Virus record (IMG/VR): IMGVR_UViG_3300037070_004046
Coordinates: 1-30,961 of that record
Length of the DNA: 30,961 bases
Source: a virus
Direction: 5' to 3' (one strand)
Shown: positions 1 through 7,338 of the stretch, one piece after another
Layout of the letters: every line of letters begins with the position of its first letter
How positions within the stretch are numbered: position 1 is the stretch's first letter
Position numbers and translations under genes: made by a program
Notes under the pieces: generated by a model
Told to the model about the DNA's origin: nothing
Seen by the model: the letters and a program-made list of their open reading frames with translations, nothing else
Database searches by the model: none

Positions 1-803
1 TCTATGTCGGCACTGCTATCGACCTGTTGCAGACCCCATTCGGTCGGATACACTTCGACCTTTGGCGGTTTCGGGTATCCACCCGATGCCCACAACGCCA
101 TATTGTAAGCTAATCGGAAGTCATCAAATGTATCCTCGGATTTAATGAGCGACCACCCTAGGCCAGTCGACGGCATACCGTCTATGTCCTTGGAACGTGT
201 GCCCTTATGGGATGTACCTAAGTACAGGATGTAACAATCGTCAATCTTCTCGTCGTACGATGCCTCTACCGCCTTGCGGTAGGCTTGTACCTGTAACGAG
301 TTCTTCTTGCTGTGTGTCTTACTGGTCTTAAAGTCAATCAGTACACGGCGACCACCTATCGTAGTGATAAGGTCTACCGTACCAGCGAACCGCATAGGGT
401 TGCCGTCCTTGTCCTTGTCACCTACGAACGCTACTACACGTTCAGCCAGTGACTTGGTAGGCTTAACCTTCTGGAACCAGTCTACGAACGCTGTGATAGC
501 CTTCTTCTCGTGCTTGCGCTTGTAGTTGGCACTTTCTACCTTAAGTCCGTTCAGGAGTGCCTCTACGGCTGCGTGAACGTTCGTACCACGCTCCTGTGCG
601 TCCGACAGTATAGCCTCTTGGGCGTCTACGTCGTTTCGTTTGTAGTACTCGATAAGTCCAGCGTCAGCAGGGACACCGAGTGATAGTAGCGTGGTAACAC
701 CAGCGACTACTTCACCGTCTATCTCGTAGCTGTGCCCGAACTCGTCAGCGTAATACACCAGCTTGGTATTCTTCAGCGTGTGCGTTTCAACAGTTTGGCT
801 CAT
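1..803 (-). CDS. PD-(D/E)XK nuclease, RecB/Cas4-like, partial (runs off left edge)
   Basis: Read on the minus strand from ATG at 803 this frame is open for 267 codons to the window edge, so the C-terminus is missing. It has the usual order of a RecB/Cas4-family nuclease: RGTNVH at about residues 72-77, FAGTVDLI with the metal-binding Asp at 144, IDFKTSK with the D-x-K pair at 157-159, and the LQVQAYRKAV helix at 170-179. These residues form the PD-(D/E)XK active site, so a metal-dependent DNA exonuclease or endonuclease is expected. AAAGGAAAAG lies just upstream of the ATG as a ribosome site. It lies downstream of an SNF2-type helicase, and such helicase-nuclease pairs are common in phage replication or recombination modules. 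No Cys cluster is visible in the part seen, so an iron-sulphur (true Cas4) enzyme cannot be decided. Confidence 0.85.
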   Translation of the reverse strand, partial: MSQTVETHTLKNTKLVYYADEFGHSYEIDGEVVAGVTTLLSLGVPADAGLIEYYKRNDVDAQEAILSDAQERGTNVHAAVEALLNGLKVESANYKRKHEKKAITAFVDWFQKVKPTKSLAERVVAFVGDKDKDGNPMRFAGTVDLITTIGGRRVLIDFKTSKTHSKKNSLQVQAYRKAVEASYDEKIDDCYILYLGTSHKGTRSKDIDGMPSTGLGWSLIKSEDTFDDFRLAYNMALWASGGYPKPPKVEVYPTEWGLQQVDSSADI

Positions 804-820
804 ATCTTTTCCTTTGCTTT

Positions 821-840
821 AATTCGTCTTAATTCGTCTT
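821..840. repeat. 10-bp tandem duplication
   Basis: AATTCGTCTT occurs twice head to tail in the short spacer between the 148-residue gene and the nuclease gene. The second copy contributes to the stop codon of the upstream gene. It looks like a simple slippage duplication; no function is evident. Confidence 0.7.
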
Positions 841-1285
841 ATTGTATGTGGTCTATGACCGTCTTGATGTCCTTGAGTATAGCCTTAGTGGTCCACTTCT
901 TACCCTTGGACCCTAGCTTGGTGGGTGCATAGTCTGTAGGCAAGTCATATGCCCAGCCTATCCACTTGTGGTCTGGCTTAGCGTGTGCCTTGCCTACCCC
1001 TTTAGTACTAGACTGTACTGCTGATATTCCCCTACCTATAGGCTCAAGGTTCACTTTACTTACGTTCTTCTTAGGAACTTCTATGTATGCCCACGGTGCG
1101 TAACCGAATAACATGACAGCTCTGAACCTGTGCTTACCGTATACGCCACTCACTAACGTGGGGGACGAACGGTAGTACGGGTTCTCGTCTACGCCCATAG
1201 GACTGATGTACTCAACCTCGTTACGTATATGTATACGCTGTACGGCTGTCCTATCACGCTTTTTTGAAATATCTTCGTTTGTCAT
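839..1285 (-). CDS. Unknown 148-residue phage protein with its own leaderless-type promoter
   Basis: I do not recognise a family. The protein is basic and soluble, with an aromatic-rich middle (FGYAPWAYIEVPKK) and a Lys-rich C-terminal half; no membrane segment or signal peptide is visible. The ATG at 1285 is well supported because a near-perfect promoter (TTGACA, 17 bases, TAGTAT) ends six bases before it, inside the 3' end of the helicase gene. That would give an mRNA starting at or next to the start codon, and there is no clear Shine-Dalgarno. The gene can therefore be transcribed separately from the helicase, 9 bases upstream. Its position between helicase and nuclease suggests DNA metabolism, but that is inference only. 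Confidence 0.75.
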   Translation of the reverse strand: MTNEDISKKRDRTAVQRIHIRNEVEYISPMGVDENPYYRSSPTLVSGVYGKHRFRAVMLFGYAPWAYIEVPKKNVSKVNLEPIGRGISAVQSSTKGVGKAHAKPDHKWIGWAYDLPTDYAPTKLGSKGKKWTTKAILKDIKTVIDHIQ

Positions 1286-1291
1286 ACTCTT

Positions 1292-1320
1292 ATACTACTG
1301 AGTTAAATCTGATATGTCAA
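1292..1320 (-). promoter_or_regulatory. Sigma70-type promoter abutting the 1285 start codon
   Basis: On the minus strand TTGACA (1320-1315) is followed by exactly 17 bases and TAGTAT (1297-1292), then AAGAGT and ATG. The predicted start of transcription falls on the A of the ATG or within a base of it. The -35 box lies inside the helicase coding sequence. Confidence 0.75.
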
Positions 1321-2572
1321 CGGTTTTTTCATTAAAGTCTCGCTTTGACTTCAATGCGCTCCAAATAGCCTTATCTACCTTGCTCAATGACTCCAGATGG
1401 TAAAACACTGGCGTTTTCGTCTGTCCGTTACGGTCGGTGCGTCCACGGGCTTGGTGGTAATCCTGATACGAGTAAGTCGGTGACATGAACACTGTCACGC
1501 TGGCGTATTGCAGGTTCAGTCCAGCGGAGCCTGACCTATATTGAATGAGCAACACGGCTTTCTTGGTAGGTTTCGGGTCGTCTGCTTTCGGCAGGTTCTT
1601 TACGTGACCGTTCTGCTCGAAGACTAAGCGGTCGCTATACTCTTTTTCGGCAAGTATCTTTTTGATTAAATCCCTTTCGGCGTTTAACTCATAGAATATG
1701 ACGATGTTTTCGTCGGTCTTGTCGAAAATGTTCCGAATTGCGTCGCTGCGGGTCGCAACTAAGTTTTTGCGGAGGGCTGCGAGAAGTTTCATGTGCGAAT
1801 CGAGCATTTCGCCGTCGGCTGCGGTGCGTTCCTTCACGAGCCGTTGCTGTTCCTTACGTACACCGCCGTCCAGCTTAATCGGTACCCACTTGTCGATGAA
1901 CTTAGGCAGGTCTAGGTTGCCCTCACGTGACAGTGGCTTGCTAATCTTAGCCCACCACGCTTGCAGGTTGTCGAGGTTCTGGTACCCGATAATCTGTGGG
2001 AAGTGTCGTGACCCCATTATCTTCATCACCGTCTTAACGTATAGGCTGTAGAACTCGGTCTTATTCTTCACCAGCTTAGTAGCGATAGCGTAGTTGGCGG
2101 TATCGTGCCACCCATTACTCATAGGCGTAGCAGTCAGTCCTATCCACTGGTGTGCGCTCTGAGCTACACGTGCGAATGCTTTGGAGCGTTCACTCTTAGG
2201 GTTCTTCACGTAGTGTATCTCATCGAAGATGAACGCTAACCTTTCAAACGTCTTGCCCTTAGCGGCCTCTTTCATCTGCTTGGTGAACGTCTCGTAACTG
2301 ATAATCCATAGGTTGTCTTTGCCAGTCGGAACGAACAACTCTGGTACCCAGTCCTGTACGTCACGTTGCCAGTCCCCACTACGCACCTTGCTGGCGGGAG
2401 CGACTATCACGAGCATTTTCACACCGTCAGCACGAAAACTATGACGCTTAAAGTGTATGAGTGACATGGCACTCTTACCTAAGCCAACATCACAAGTCAT
2501 GAGTACGTTTTTAGGCAGGTCTTTTAAATACTTTTTCTGATACTCATAAAGCTCTGGTTTTTTATATGCCAC
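1295..2572 (-). CDS. SNF2-family SF2 helicase / translocase
   Basis: A 425-residue SF2 enzyme with a full motif set: Walker A GLGKS at 30-34, Walker B DEIH at 117-120, motif III TATP at 147-150, motif V GSAGLNLQ at 348-355 and motif VI QARGRTDRNGQ at 374-384. The RGRTDRNGQ form is typical of SNF2-type proteins, which translocate on duplex DNA rather than unwind it. Length matches the compact phage SNF2 proteins that lack extra DNA-binding domains. The start is GTG at 2572, overlapping the TAG of the upstream small gene by one base, with GAGG a few bases before it. It probably works with the nuclease gene downstream in replication, recombination or repair of phage DNA. Confidence 0.93.
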   Translation of the reverse strand: MAYKKPELYEYQKKYLKDLPKNVLMTCDVGLGKSAMSLIHFKRHSFRADGVKMLVIVAPASKVRSGDWQRDVQDWVPELFVPTGKDNLWIISYETFTKQMKEAAKGKTFERLAFIFDEIHYVKNPKSERSKAFARVAQSAHQWIGLTATPMSNGWHDTANYAIATKLVKNKTEFYSLYVKTVMKIMGSRHFPQIIGYQNLDNLQAWWAKISKPLSREGNLDLPKFIDKWVPIKLDGGVRKEQQRLVKERTAADGEMLDSHMKLLAALRKNLVATRSDAIRNIFDKTDENIVIFYELNAERDLIKKILAEKEYSDRLVFEQNGHVKNLPKADDPKPTKKAVLLIQYRSGSAGLNLQYASVTVFMSPTYSYQDYHQARGRTDRNGQTKTPVFYHLESLSKVDKAIWSALKSKRDFNEKTVDISDLTQ

Positions 2573-2760
2573 TACCTCATCTCGCTTTCGTCCACTGTAA
2601 ATTGTGGGTTCACGCTCTTGATATAGTTTCTGATGTCCTCACGTGTCGGCTCTTGCGTCACTATAGGCGTGGTCATATATAGGCACGCTACTCCGACGAC
2701 TGCGTGATATAGTATCACCGCCACAATTAGAGTGCCTAAAATCGTTAGCAGTATTTTCAT
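2572..2760 (-). CDS. Small single-span membrane protein, unknown function
   Basis: A 62-residue protein with an N-terminal hydrophobic stretch of about 25 residues after MK, then a polar acidic tail. It could be a signal anchor with an outward or inward tail; there is no lipobox. Its ATG overlaps the stop of the upstream gene (ATGA, 2757-2760) and its stop overlaps the helicase start by one base, so it is translated as part of a coupled chain. Small membrane proteins embedded in replication operons are common in phages and mostly uncharacterised. A holin role is possible in principle but nothing specific supports it. Confidence 0.7.
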   Translation of the reverse strand: MKILLTILGTLIVAVILYHAVVGVACLYMTTPIVTQEPTREDIRNYIKSVNPQFTVDESEMR

Positions 2761-2954
2761 GCCGTTACCTTCTTAACTCGCCTGCTAATGCGTCCACCTT
2801 TTGCACCAGCTATACGTGCCAGCTCTGGGTTGGCAGCGAAGCCACCAGTCCTGCCGTTAGTGCCACCCTTCTTGCCTATCTTGTGATAGAACAGCGGGTC
2901 TTTCGCTAGGTTTTTGTCTCGGGCTTTACGCCCTCCGATTTGAGTCCCTGCCAT
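2757..2954 (-). CDS. Small basic KGG-rich phage protein
   Basis: A 65-residue basic protein made largely of Gly-Lys-rich segments: GGRKA near residue 7, KKGGTNGRTGGFA in the middle and AGAKGGRISRR near the C-terminus. Short proteins with the G-FA-NPELA-AGAKGG-ISRR pattern occur in many phages of Gram-positive and actinobacterial hosts and have no proven function. They resemble KGG stress-repeat proteins only loosely. The ATG at 2954 has GGAG nine bases upstream, and TACAAT (2993-2988) is a plausible -10 box without a good -35. It heads the 2954-1295 gene chain. The high positive charge would suit nucleic-acid binding; this is inference. Confidence 0.75.
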   Translation of the reverse strand: MAGTQIGGRKARDKNLAKDPLFYHKIGKKGGTNGRTGGFAANPELARIAGAKGGRISRRVKKVTA

Positions 2955-3346
2955 AGTGTTTCTCCTTCTGGCTTATGGTTTTTGATGATTGTACTTGCCC
3001 ACGCTTTCTTGGTGTACGGGGTCGGAACTGTGGAGGAACCGACCCCATACGAGAGATTAACACCACCTCTGGGTAAATCTCCCATCGCAGGGCGAGGGTT
3101 CTAGGGTTTAGCCCTATTACCCCCATAAGGTTGGGGTGCCTCAGCCACTAATACATATGTAATAGGGGGTTGAGTTTTGTAGCTACTCATACGCACTGTT
3201 CGCTATGACTGGGTGTCAGTGCAGGGCTCCTTAATGGAGATGTCACACTGTCCTCAGGAGGGAGGTACTTGGGTATTGTAGAGCGGGGTAACAGCACCCC
3301 TATGGAGGTAGGTTAAAACCTAAAACACTACCCCCATAGGGAGGCT
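2955..3346. other. 392-base gene-free gap with strong hairpins
   Basis: No convincing reading frame on either strand; one 66-codon minus frame overlaps the KGG gene and looks accidental. The right part holds a long inverted repeat and, at its very end, a hairpin with a T-tract that would stop plus-strand transcripts, although every gene around it is on the minus strand. Stretches rich in CCCC/GGGG and a GGAG-containing hairpin (3225-3245) are also present. It may contain a plus-strand small RNA or a processing site between two minus-strand operons. Confidence 0.45.
3298..3341. repeat. Long imperfect inverted repeat
   Basis: CCCTATGG-A-GGTAG (3298-3311) pairs with CTACC-C-CCATAGGG (3328-3341): 13 of 14 positions pair around a 16-base A/T-rich loop. 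It lies just downstream of the membrane gene ending at 3347. As RNA it would be a very stable hairpin in either direction. Confidence 0.8.
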
Positions 3347-3361
3347 TTACGCCTCCTTTTT
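3340..3361 (+). terminator. Intrinsic terminator facing plus-strand transcription
   Basis: GGAGGC, a 5-base loop TTTAC, GCCTCC and TTTTT. Read on the plus strand this is a standard hairpin plus T-tract. Read on the minus strand it contains the stop codon of the 3610 gene and lacks a T-tract. No plus-strand gene precedes it. Confidence 0.6.
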
Positions 3362-3610
3362 ACTATCCGCCTCCTTCCTCAGTTGGGTGTGTAACCAGTC
3401 CCTAACGTAGGGCTTCTCTATGTGCTTGAAGTGTACTACGTCCATGGCAACTACCACGCAGAATATGATGAATATACCCAGTAATATTGGGGTCTCAGTT
3501 GGTAGCCATATCACTACCCCTATGGCAGGTATAAAGCCTGCCAAGAAGTCGCTAATAGCCATCCATAGGGGACGCTTATACGCCCCCAGTAGTTCTTGTG
3601 GGTCGGTCAT
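3347..3610 (-). CDS. Two-helix membrane protein, last gene of the AAA+/VWA operon
   Basis: An 87-residue protein with two adjacent hydrophobic segments (about residues 15-35 and 40-60) and a charged C-terminal tail rich in Lys, Arg and Glu (VRDWLHTQLRKEADSKKEA). Hairpin topology with both ends on the same side is likely. Its ATG overlaps the TGA of the metallopeptidase-VWA gene (ATGA), so the two are coupled. It may anchor the ATPase-VWA complex to the membrane, or it may be a holin-like protein; two-segment small proteins fit both. No family recognised. Confidence 0.7.
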   Translation of the reverse strand: MTDPQELLGAYKRPLWMAISDFLAGFIPAIGVVIWLPTETPILLGIFIIFCVVVAMDVVHFKHIEKPYVRDWLHTQLRKEADSKKEA

Positions 3611-4932
3611 AGGGCTACCTCCAGTACGGTCTTTTTACTTTCTATGCTCTTGGCTAGGTTAGTTTCGTTACATTGTACGGCACAAATCCAAGCCATATCC
3701 ACTTTTATGTTCGAGCCGTCCTCGTCACTGTAGCCACCGATATTGTTGCTGTCGTTGTCTGTCACGATAGCGATAGACTGGTAGCCATTCTTCTTGATGT
3801 CGTCACGAATGGCTCGGTAGTTAGTACCACCACCGATGTTGTAGGCACTCGGGTCAGTCGTTATCCTGTTAGCGAAGTACTTCTTGATGACGGTAACGTC
3901 TCGGAGCCGTTTAACGGTGTTCTCGACGATACGGTCAGCCTTACCAGTCTTCTCGTCTGTCATAGAACCTGAGCGGTCAATGTACATTACGAGGGTCTTA
4001 TTTTCGACAGGCATACGTCGACGACCACGCTTGATAAGTGAGGCAGTACTCTGCTTGTGGGGACTGCTGTATGTACGTCGTTTAGTCAGGCTCTCAGCGT
4101 GTCCGAAGTATCGGGTAAGTGATACGTACAGTTTCGTTTCAGCCTGCTTGCTTGTACGTTGAACAGTACCGAGGTCTCCCTCTGTGCGTCCAGCGAATGG
4201 TGAGTGTGACACCTTCGTGGTGGTCTCTAGCAGTTCCTCAAGGATACGGTCAGCCTCTCCCTTGTCGATGTCGCCTTTGGCAGCACCCTTTTCTGAGGGC
4301 TTACCTGTCACTGGGTCAGTACCAGTAGCCTGTGGGTCTGGGGCACCCTTAGGTACGCAGTCACCGAATGGGTTGTCCTCCATGAACTGCTTCATGGCAT
4401 TAGCGAAGTTCTCATCTTGCTTGGACTTCTTGGCTACGAGGTCGTATACCTGTGGGGCTGTCATACCCTTCCACTGGCTCTGTCCGACGTGTACGTTGAT
4501 ACCGCCTTGGAGTGGACCTTCAAACTCGAACAGTAGATTGTCCTCATCATCGTAGTAGTTACTCAGTTCAGCGTCACCTGCTACGTTTCGTATGGTGTGG
4601 TCTTTCTGGTTCTTCTTCCATGTGTCCTCATCACGGTGGTGGAGTAGGATATGGAGCAACTCATGGCGTACCGCTAGAGACTGCTCGGCTAGGTTCATAC
4701 CTGTGGCAAGGTGAATAGCCTTCCCATCAGTGTATGCTGGGGCTATGTTCGGGTCAGCGTCGAACCGTACAGGGTATACCGACATAAGACGGGCATACGT
4801 CGTATACATGGTGTCCAGTAGGTACTGTCGCAAGTCCCATACCTGCTTACGGTTAGCCTGTTCATCGAAGTATACAGGGTCGACCAGACTGGTCTGACCG
4901 TCTAGTACTGCTGGTTTGATTGGTGTAGCCAT
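3607..4932 (-). CDS. Metallopeptidase-like and VWA domain protein (DUF2201-type), MoxR partner
   Basis: A 441-residue two-part protein. The N-terminal half has HELLH at 90-94, a zincin HExxH motif, followed by NVAGDAELSNYYDDED at 116-131, where a third metal ligand would lie. The C-terminal part is a von Willebrand factor A domain with an intact MIDAS: DRSGS at 319-323, Thr370 in GGGTNY and Asp392 in VTDND. A linker of low complexity with Gly, Lys and Asp separates them. This layout matches the DUF2201 putative metallopeptidase/VWA family, often encoded beside MoxR-type ATPases. Here a MoxR gene lies one gene upstream in the same operon. The likely role is a substrate-binding adaptor in a chaperone-like machine. 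Protease activity is possible since HExxH is intact, but many relatives have not been tested. ATG overlaps the previous stop by one base, with GAGGG upstream. Confidence 0.88.
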   Translation of the reverse strand: MATPIKPAVLDGQTSLVDPVYFDEQANRKQVWDLRQYLLDTMYTTYARLMSVYPVRFDADPNIAPAYTDGKAIHLATGMNLAEQSLAVRHELLHILLHHRDEDTWKKNQKDHTIRNVAGDAELSNYYDDEDNLLFEFEGPLQGGINVHVGQSQWKGMTAPQVYDLVAKKSKQDENFANAMKQFMEDNPFGDCVPKGAPDPQATGTDPVTGKPSEKGAAKGDIDKGEADRILEELLETTTKVSHSPFAGRTEGDLGTVQRTSKQAETKLYVSLTRYFGHAESLTKRRTYSSPHKQSTASLIKRGRRRMPVENKTLVMYIDRSGSMTDEKTGKADRIVENTVKRLRDVTVIKKYFANRITTDPSAYNIGGGTNYRAIRDDIKKNGYQSIAIVTDNDSNNIGGYSDEDGSNIKVDMAWICAVQCNETNLAKSIESKKTVLEVAL

Positions 4933-5501
4933 TACTTAGCCCTCCAGATGCCACCGACCCACTTGAGGGTCTGTTGGCGTGATTTGATATTGCCACCTTG
5001 TTGGTCGGCTGGTGCTATGACCTTTACGTAGCCATGACCCTTAACGCTCTTGTATGACTCACTGGCGTTGTTCAGTAGTCCAGTCCTAGACCTTGAGTAG
5101 TTCAGTAGGTTACTAGCACCGTTCTGCTCGGCATCGTATATAGGTGGGGTAGGTTTGCTACCACCAAAGGTACGTAGTATGTAGTTACCGTTCTCACTGT
5201 AGGGGTTCACCATACCTGCTGGGGCGGTCTGTATGGTGTCCATGTGACTGTATGTCTGAGCATTACGGTCGTAGTTACTCTTACGTACCAGTGTCTTACC
5301 TACGTATGACTGGTTGAGCATTATGGCAGGGTCAGCGAAGTCCCTCCTAGTGGCATAGTACGTATCACAGCGGGTCTCTTTCGAGGGCATCATGGTGGCT
5401 GCCCCAGTAGGAGCAGAGCCACTCATGTAGTAGTAACGGGAGTTTCTAATCAGGGCTTGGTGGTAGGCTTGGCGTTTACGGTGTGAGTTAATAGCAGCCA
5501 T
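4932..5501 (-). CDS. Unknown 189-residue protein between the AAA+ ATPase and its VWA partner
   Basis: Not recognised. The sequence is rich in Tyr, Ser, Asn and Gly with many basic residues, an N-terminal basic helix (SHRKRQAYHQALIRNSRYYYM) and a C-terminal stretch ending GGIWRAK. No membrane segment, coiled coil or catalytic motif can be seen. It starts one base after the ATPase stop and its stop overlaps the VWA gene start, so it must be made in step with both. The position suggests a specific substrate, target or third subunit of the ATPase-VWA machine. Tyr/Asn-rich composition would also fit a minor structural protein. Confidence 0.75.
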   Translation of the reverse strand: MAAINSHRKRQAYHQALIRNSRYYYMSGSAPTGAATMMPSKETRCDTYYATRRDFADPAIMLNQSYVGKTLVRKSNYDRNAQTYSHMDTIQTAPAGMVNPYSENGNYILRTFGGSKPTPPIYDAEQNGASNLLNYSRSRTGLLNNASESYKSVKGHGYVKVIAPADQQGGNIKSRQQTLKWVGGIWRAK

Positions 5502-5502
5502 G

Positions 5503-6942
5503 TTAGTTAGTCCTGTACTGGCTTAGTCGCTTTGCTATCTCAGCCTGTAGGTCGGTCTCGGTAGCGGTGCTATCGCTAGACGTACCACCTAGTGCATCGT
5601 AAGCACCAGACATTTCAGCCTTAATCTTGTCAGCGTCGTACTCCTGCTTGTATACGTTAGCGGTAGGTAAGTTGCTTAGTACTTCAGCTGTTGTTTTTGG
5701 GTACGTAAGACCTAAGCCCTTTTCCATAAACTCCTTGAGCTTATTGGGGTCTATGTTAGCAGCTTCGTCTATTATCATACCGTCGTTAGGGTTTACTTTC
5801 TTACGCTCCTCGAAGAAACTGTTACCCCTAGAGTCCTTGTCATTGTAACCGTGGAGCCGTATAGCCTCAGCGGTACTTGGTGCCACGAGGTTCTCAGCGA
5901 GGGCTTTGAGTCGTGAGACTGAGCCACGTGATACCTTGAGCAGGTTGTACAGGGAGCGTGGCGTAGTGAACTCATTACGCTCATCAGTAAACGCCTCGTC
6001 CTTATCGAACTTCAATGTACCGTCAAGCACCATAGCCTCTAAGTGCTTACCCGCTGGGGTCGCCCCTAGTTCTGTAGTGCCTACCCACTGTGTCCAGTCG
6101 TATTCACTCGGGTTGTGGTAGTACCACATGAAGCGGTTACGTAGCTGTGGTGACATTTCGTGGTTATTGTACGTGGCACTAGGGTTAATAGCCGTTACGA
6201 TTACCGTCTCGGGGTGTAGCGGTGTGCCATTAGGCAGGCACCTGTCTTGTATCAGGGTTAGCAAGGGGTCTTGAACCTCACGTCGGGCAGTATTGAGCTC
6301 GTCTAGGAACAGTACCGTTTTGTGGGTCGTACTTCGGTGGAGCTTCTCCAGTGGGTACGCTACCGCCATCTTCTTTTCGTGGTCAGGTGTAATAGCACCA
6401 GCTACGTCGTCCTCACTAGCGGTATTCGCTAGGAACAGGTTCATCTCGTACCCGTTGTCTATAGCCCACTGGCGTATAATCGAGGTCTTACCAGTACCAG
6501 CGTCACCTACAATGGCGAGTGGAATACTTGGGGTGTCCTTGATGGTGTCGAGCATACCAGTGATAGACATCTCTGGTGGCTCTTCATCGTCAGTGGTGCT
6601 TGGTGCCACAGTCAGGGTCTCATCTGGCGTACCAGTGACAGCCTCGTATGTGGTGGTATCTGTGTGTGACGTTGCTTTCACTGGGGCATTGTAGGGCGTA
6701 CCTTCACTATAGCGGTTGATTACGGCATGTGGGTTAGCCATGGGGATATTCATGTGGCTCTCAATCAGGCTCTTAGCCTTGTCGAGTTCTGTTGCCCCCA
6801 GTATAGGGGTGTCACTCGGAGTAGTGGAGTCCCCTTTAATCTGGGCTACCGCTACCATGAACGCAGCCTTTTGCTGGAGTGATACTGCCTTCTTGATTTC
6901 GGGCAGGTTATCTGGGGTGTAAGTTATTAGTGGGTCTGACAT
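5503..6942 (-). CDS. MoxR-type AAA+ ATPase
   Basis: A 479-residue protein with a long, Thr/Ser/Pro-rich N-terminal region (1-125) and one AAA+ domain. Walker A GDAGTGKTS is at 146-154, Walker B VLFLDE at 210-215 followed by LN, sensor 1 TAINPS with Asn253, and the arginine finger in SPQLRNRF at 264-271. The VLFLDELN and PQLRNRF signatures are those of the MoxR branch (RavA, CbbQ, NorQ, CobS), hexameric ATPases that remodel partner proteins with VWA adaptors. The VWA partner is two genes downstream. Cyanophages carry CobS-like genes, so phage-borne MoxR proteins are known, with unclear roles. The N-terminal extension is unusual and probably partner-specific. ATG has AGGTACCCC upstream. Confidence 0.9.
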   Translation of the reverse strand: MSDPLITYTPDNLPEIKKAVSLQQKAAFMVAVAQIKGDSTTPSDTPILGATELDKAKSLIESHMNIPMANPHAVINRYSEGTPYNAPVKATSHTDTTTYEAVTGTPDETLTVAPSTTDDEEPPEMSITGMLDTIKDTPSIPLAIVGDAGTGKTSIIRQWAIDNGYEMNLFLANTASEDDVAGAITPDHEKKMAVAYPLEKLHRSTTHKTVLFLDELNTARREVQDPLLTLIQDRCLPNGTPLHPETVIVTAINPSATYNNHEMSPQLRNRFMWYYHNPSEYDWTQWVGTTELGATPAGKHLEAMVLDGTLKFDKDEAFTDERNEFTTPRSLYNLLKVSRGSVSRLKALAENLVAPSTAEAIRLHGYNDKDSRGNSFFEERKKVNPNDGMIIDEAANIDPNKLKEFMEKGLGLTYPKTTAEVLSNLPTANVYKQEYDADKIKAEMSGAYDALGGTSSDSTATETDLQAEIAKRLSQYRTN

Positions 6943-6949
6943 GGGGTAC

Positions 6950-7219
6950 CTACTTCACGTAGTTGGCAAGTGGCGTGCCGTTAATGTGGTTGATGAATAT
7001 GACGTTTAAGTCGTGTATCTCCATGACCCCCCGCATCTTGTCGAGTTTCAGACTGTTGGGGTCTTCTACGTCTAGGAGACTACCGAACCCGTTCTGTCCT
7101 GCTGCCTGACGTACCATGTAGATGTTGCTGAGCGTGAACTTGTTACCTTGTGTAGGGCCTTTGATACCTAGGATTATGAAGTCCGAGGGTAGTACGACCA
7201 TGACTTTATCTTCGGTCAT
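6950..7219 (-). CDS. Unknown 89-residue protein
   Basis: A small soluble protein with beta-rich character at both ends (VMVVLPSDFIILGIKG near the start, VMEIHDLNVIFINH near the end) and no recognised motif. ATG at 7219 overlaps the TAA of the 39-residue gene by one base and has AAGGAG seven bases upstream. It ends 7 bases before the ATPase gene. Membership of the coupled operon is clear; the function is not. Confidence 0.7.
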   Translation of the reverse strand: MTEDKVMVVLPSDFIILGIKGPTQGNKFTLSNIYMVRQAAGQNGFGSLLDVEDPNSLKLDKMRGVMEIHDLNVIFINHINGTPLANYVK

Positions 7220-7338
7220 TACAGTACTCCTTCCTGAGTATTGGTTATGTCGTTATGTGCTTTCATCCATACCTTGAGGGCTCTTTTCATAACCCAGTCG
7301 GAGGCACTCCGTTTGAAGCGTAGGTATAGAAGACGCAT
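7219..7338 (-). CDS. Hidden 39-residue basic protein
   Basis: A short frame beginning MRLLYLRFKRSASDWVMKRA and ending TNTQEGVL. Support is positional: its ATG overlaps the TAA of the upstream gene (TAATG), its own TAA overlaps the ATG of the downstream gene in the same way, and GGAGG lies seven bases before the start. It fills exactly the gap between two operon genes. The N-terminal half is a basic, amphipathic helix; no family is recognised. Confidence 0.7.
   Translation of the reverse strand: MRLLYLRFKRSASDWVMKRALKVWMKAHNDITNTQEGVL

Noticed and set aside
2572-2760. Holin assignment for the 62-residue membrane protein
   Set aside because: Single membrane span in a replication-type operon, with no endolysin gene nearby.
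2926-3126. 66-codon minus-strand frame upstream of the KGG gene
   Set aside because: It overlaps the start of the better supported gene in another frame, has unnatural composition and no ribosome site; the region is hairpin-rich non-coding DNA.
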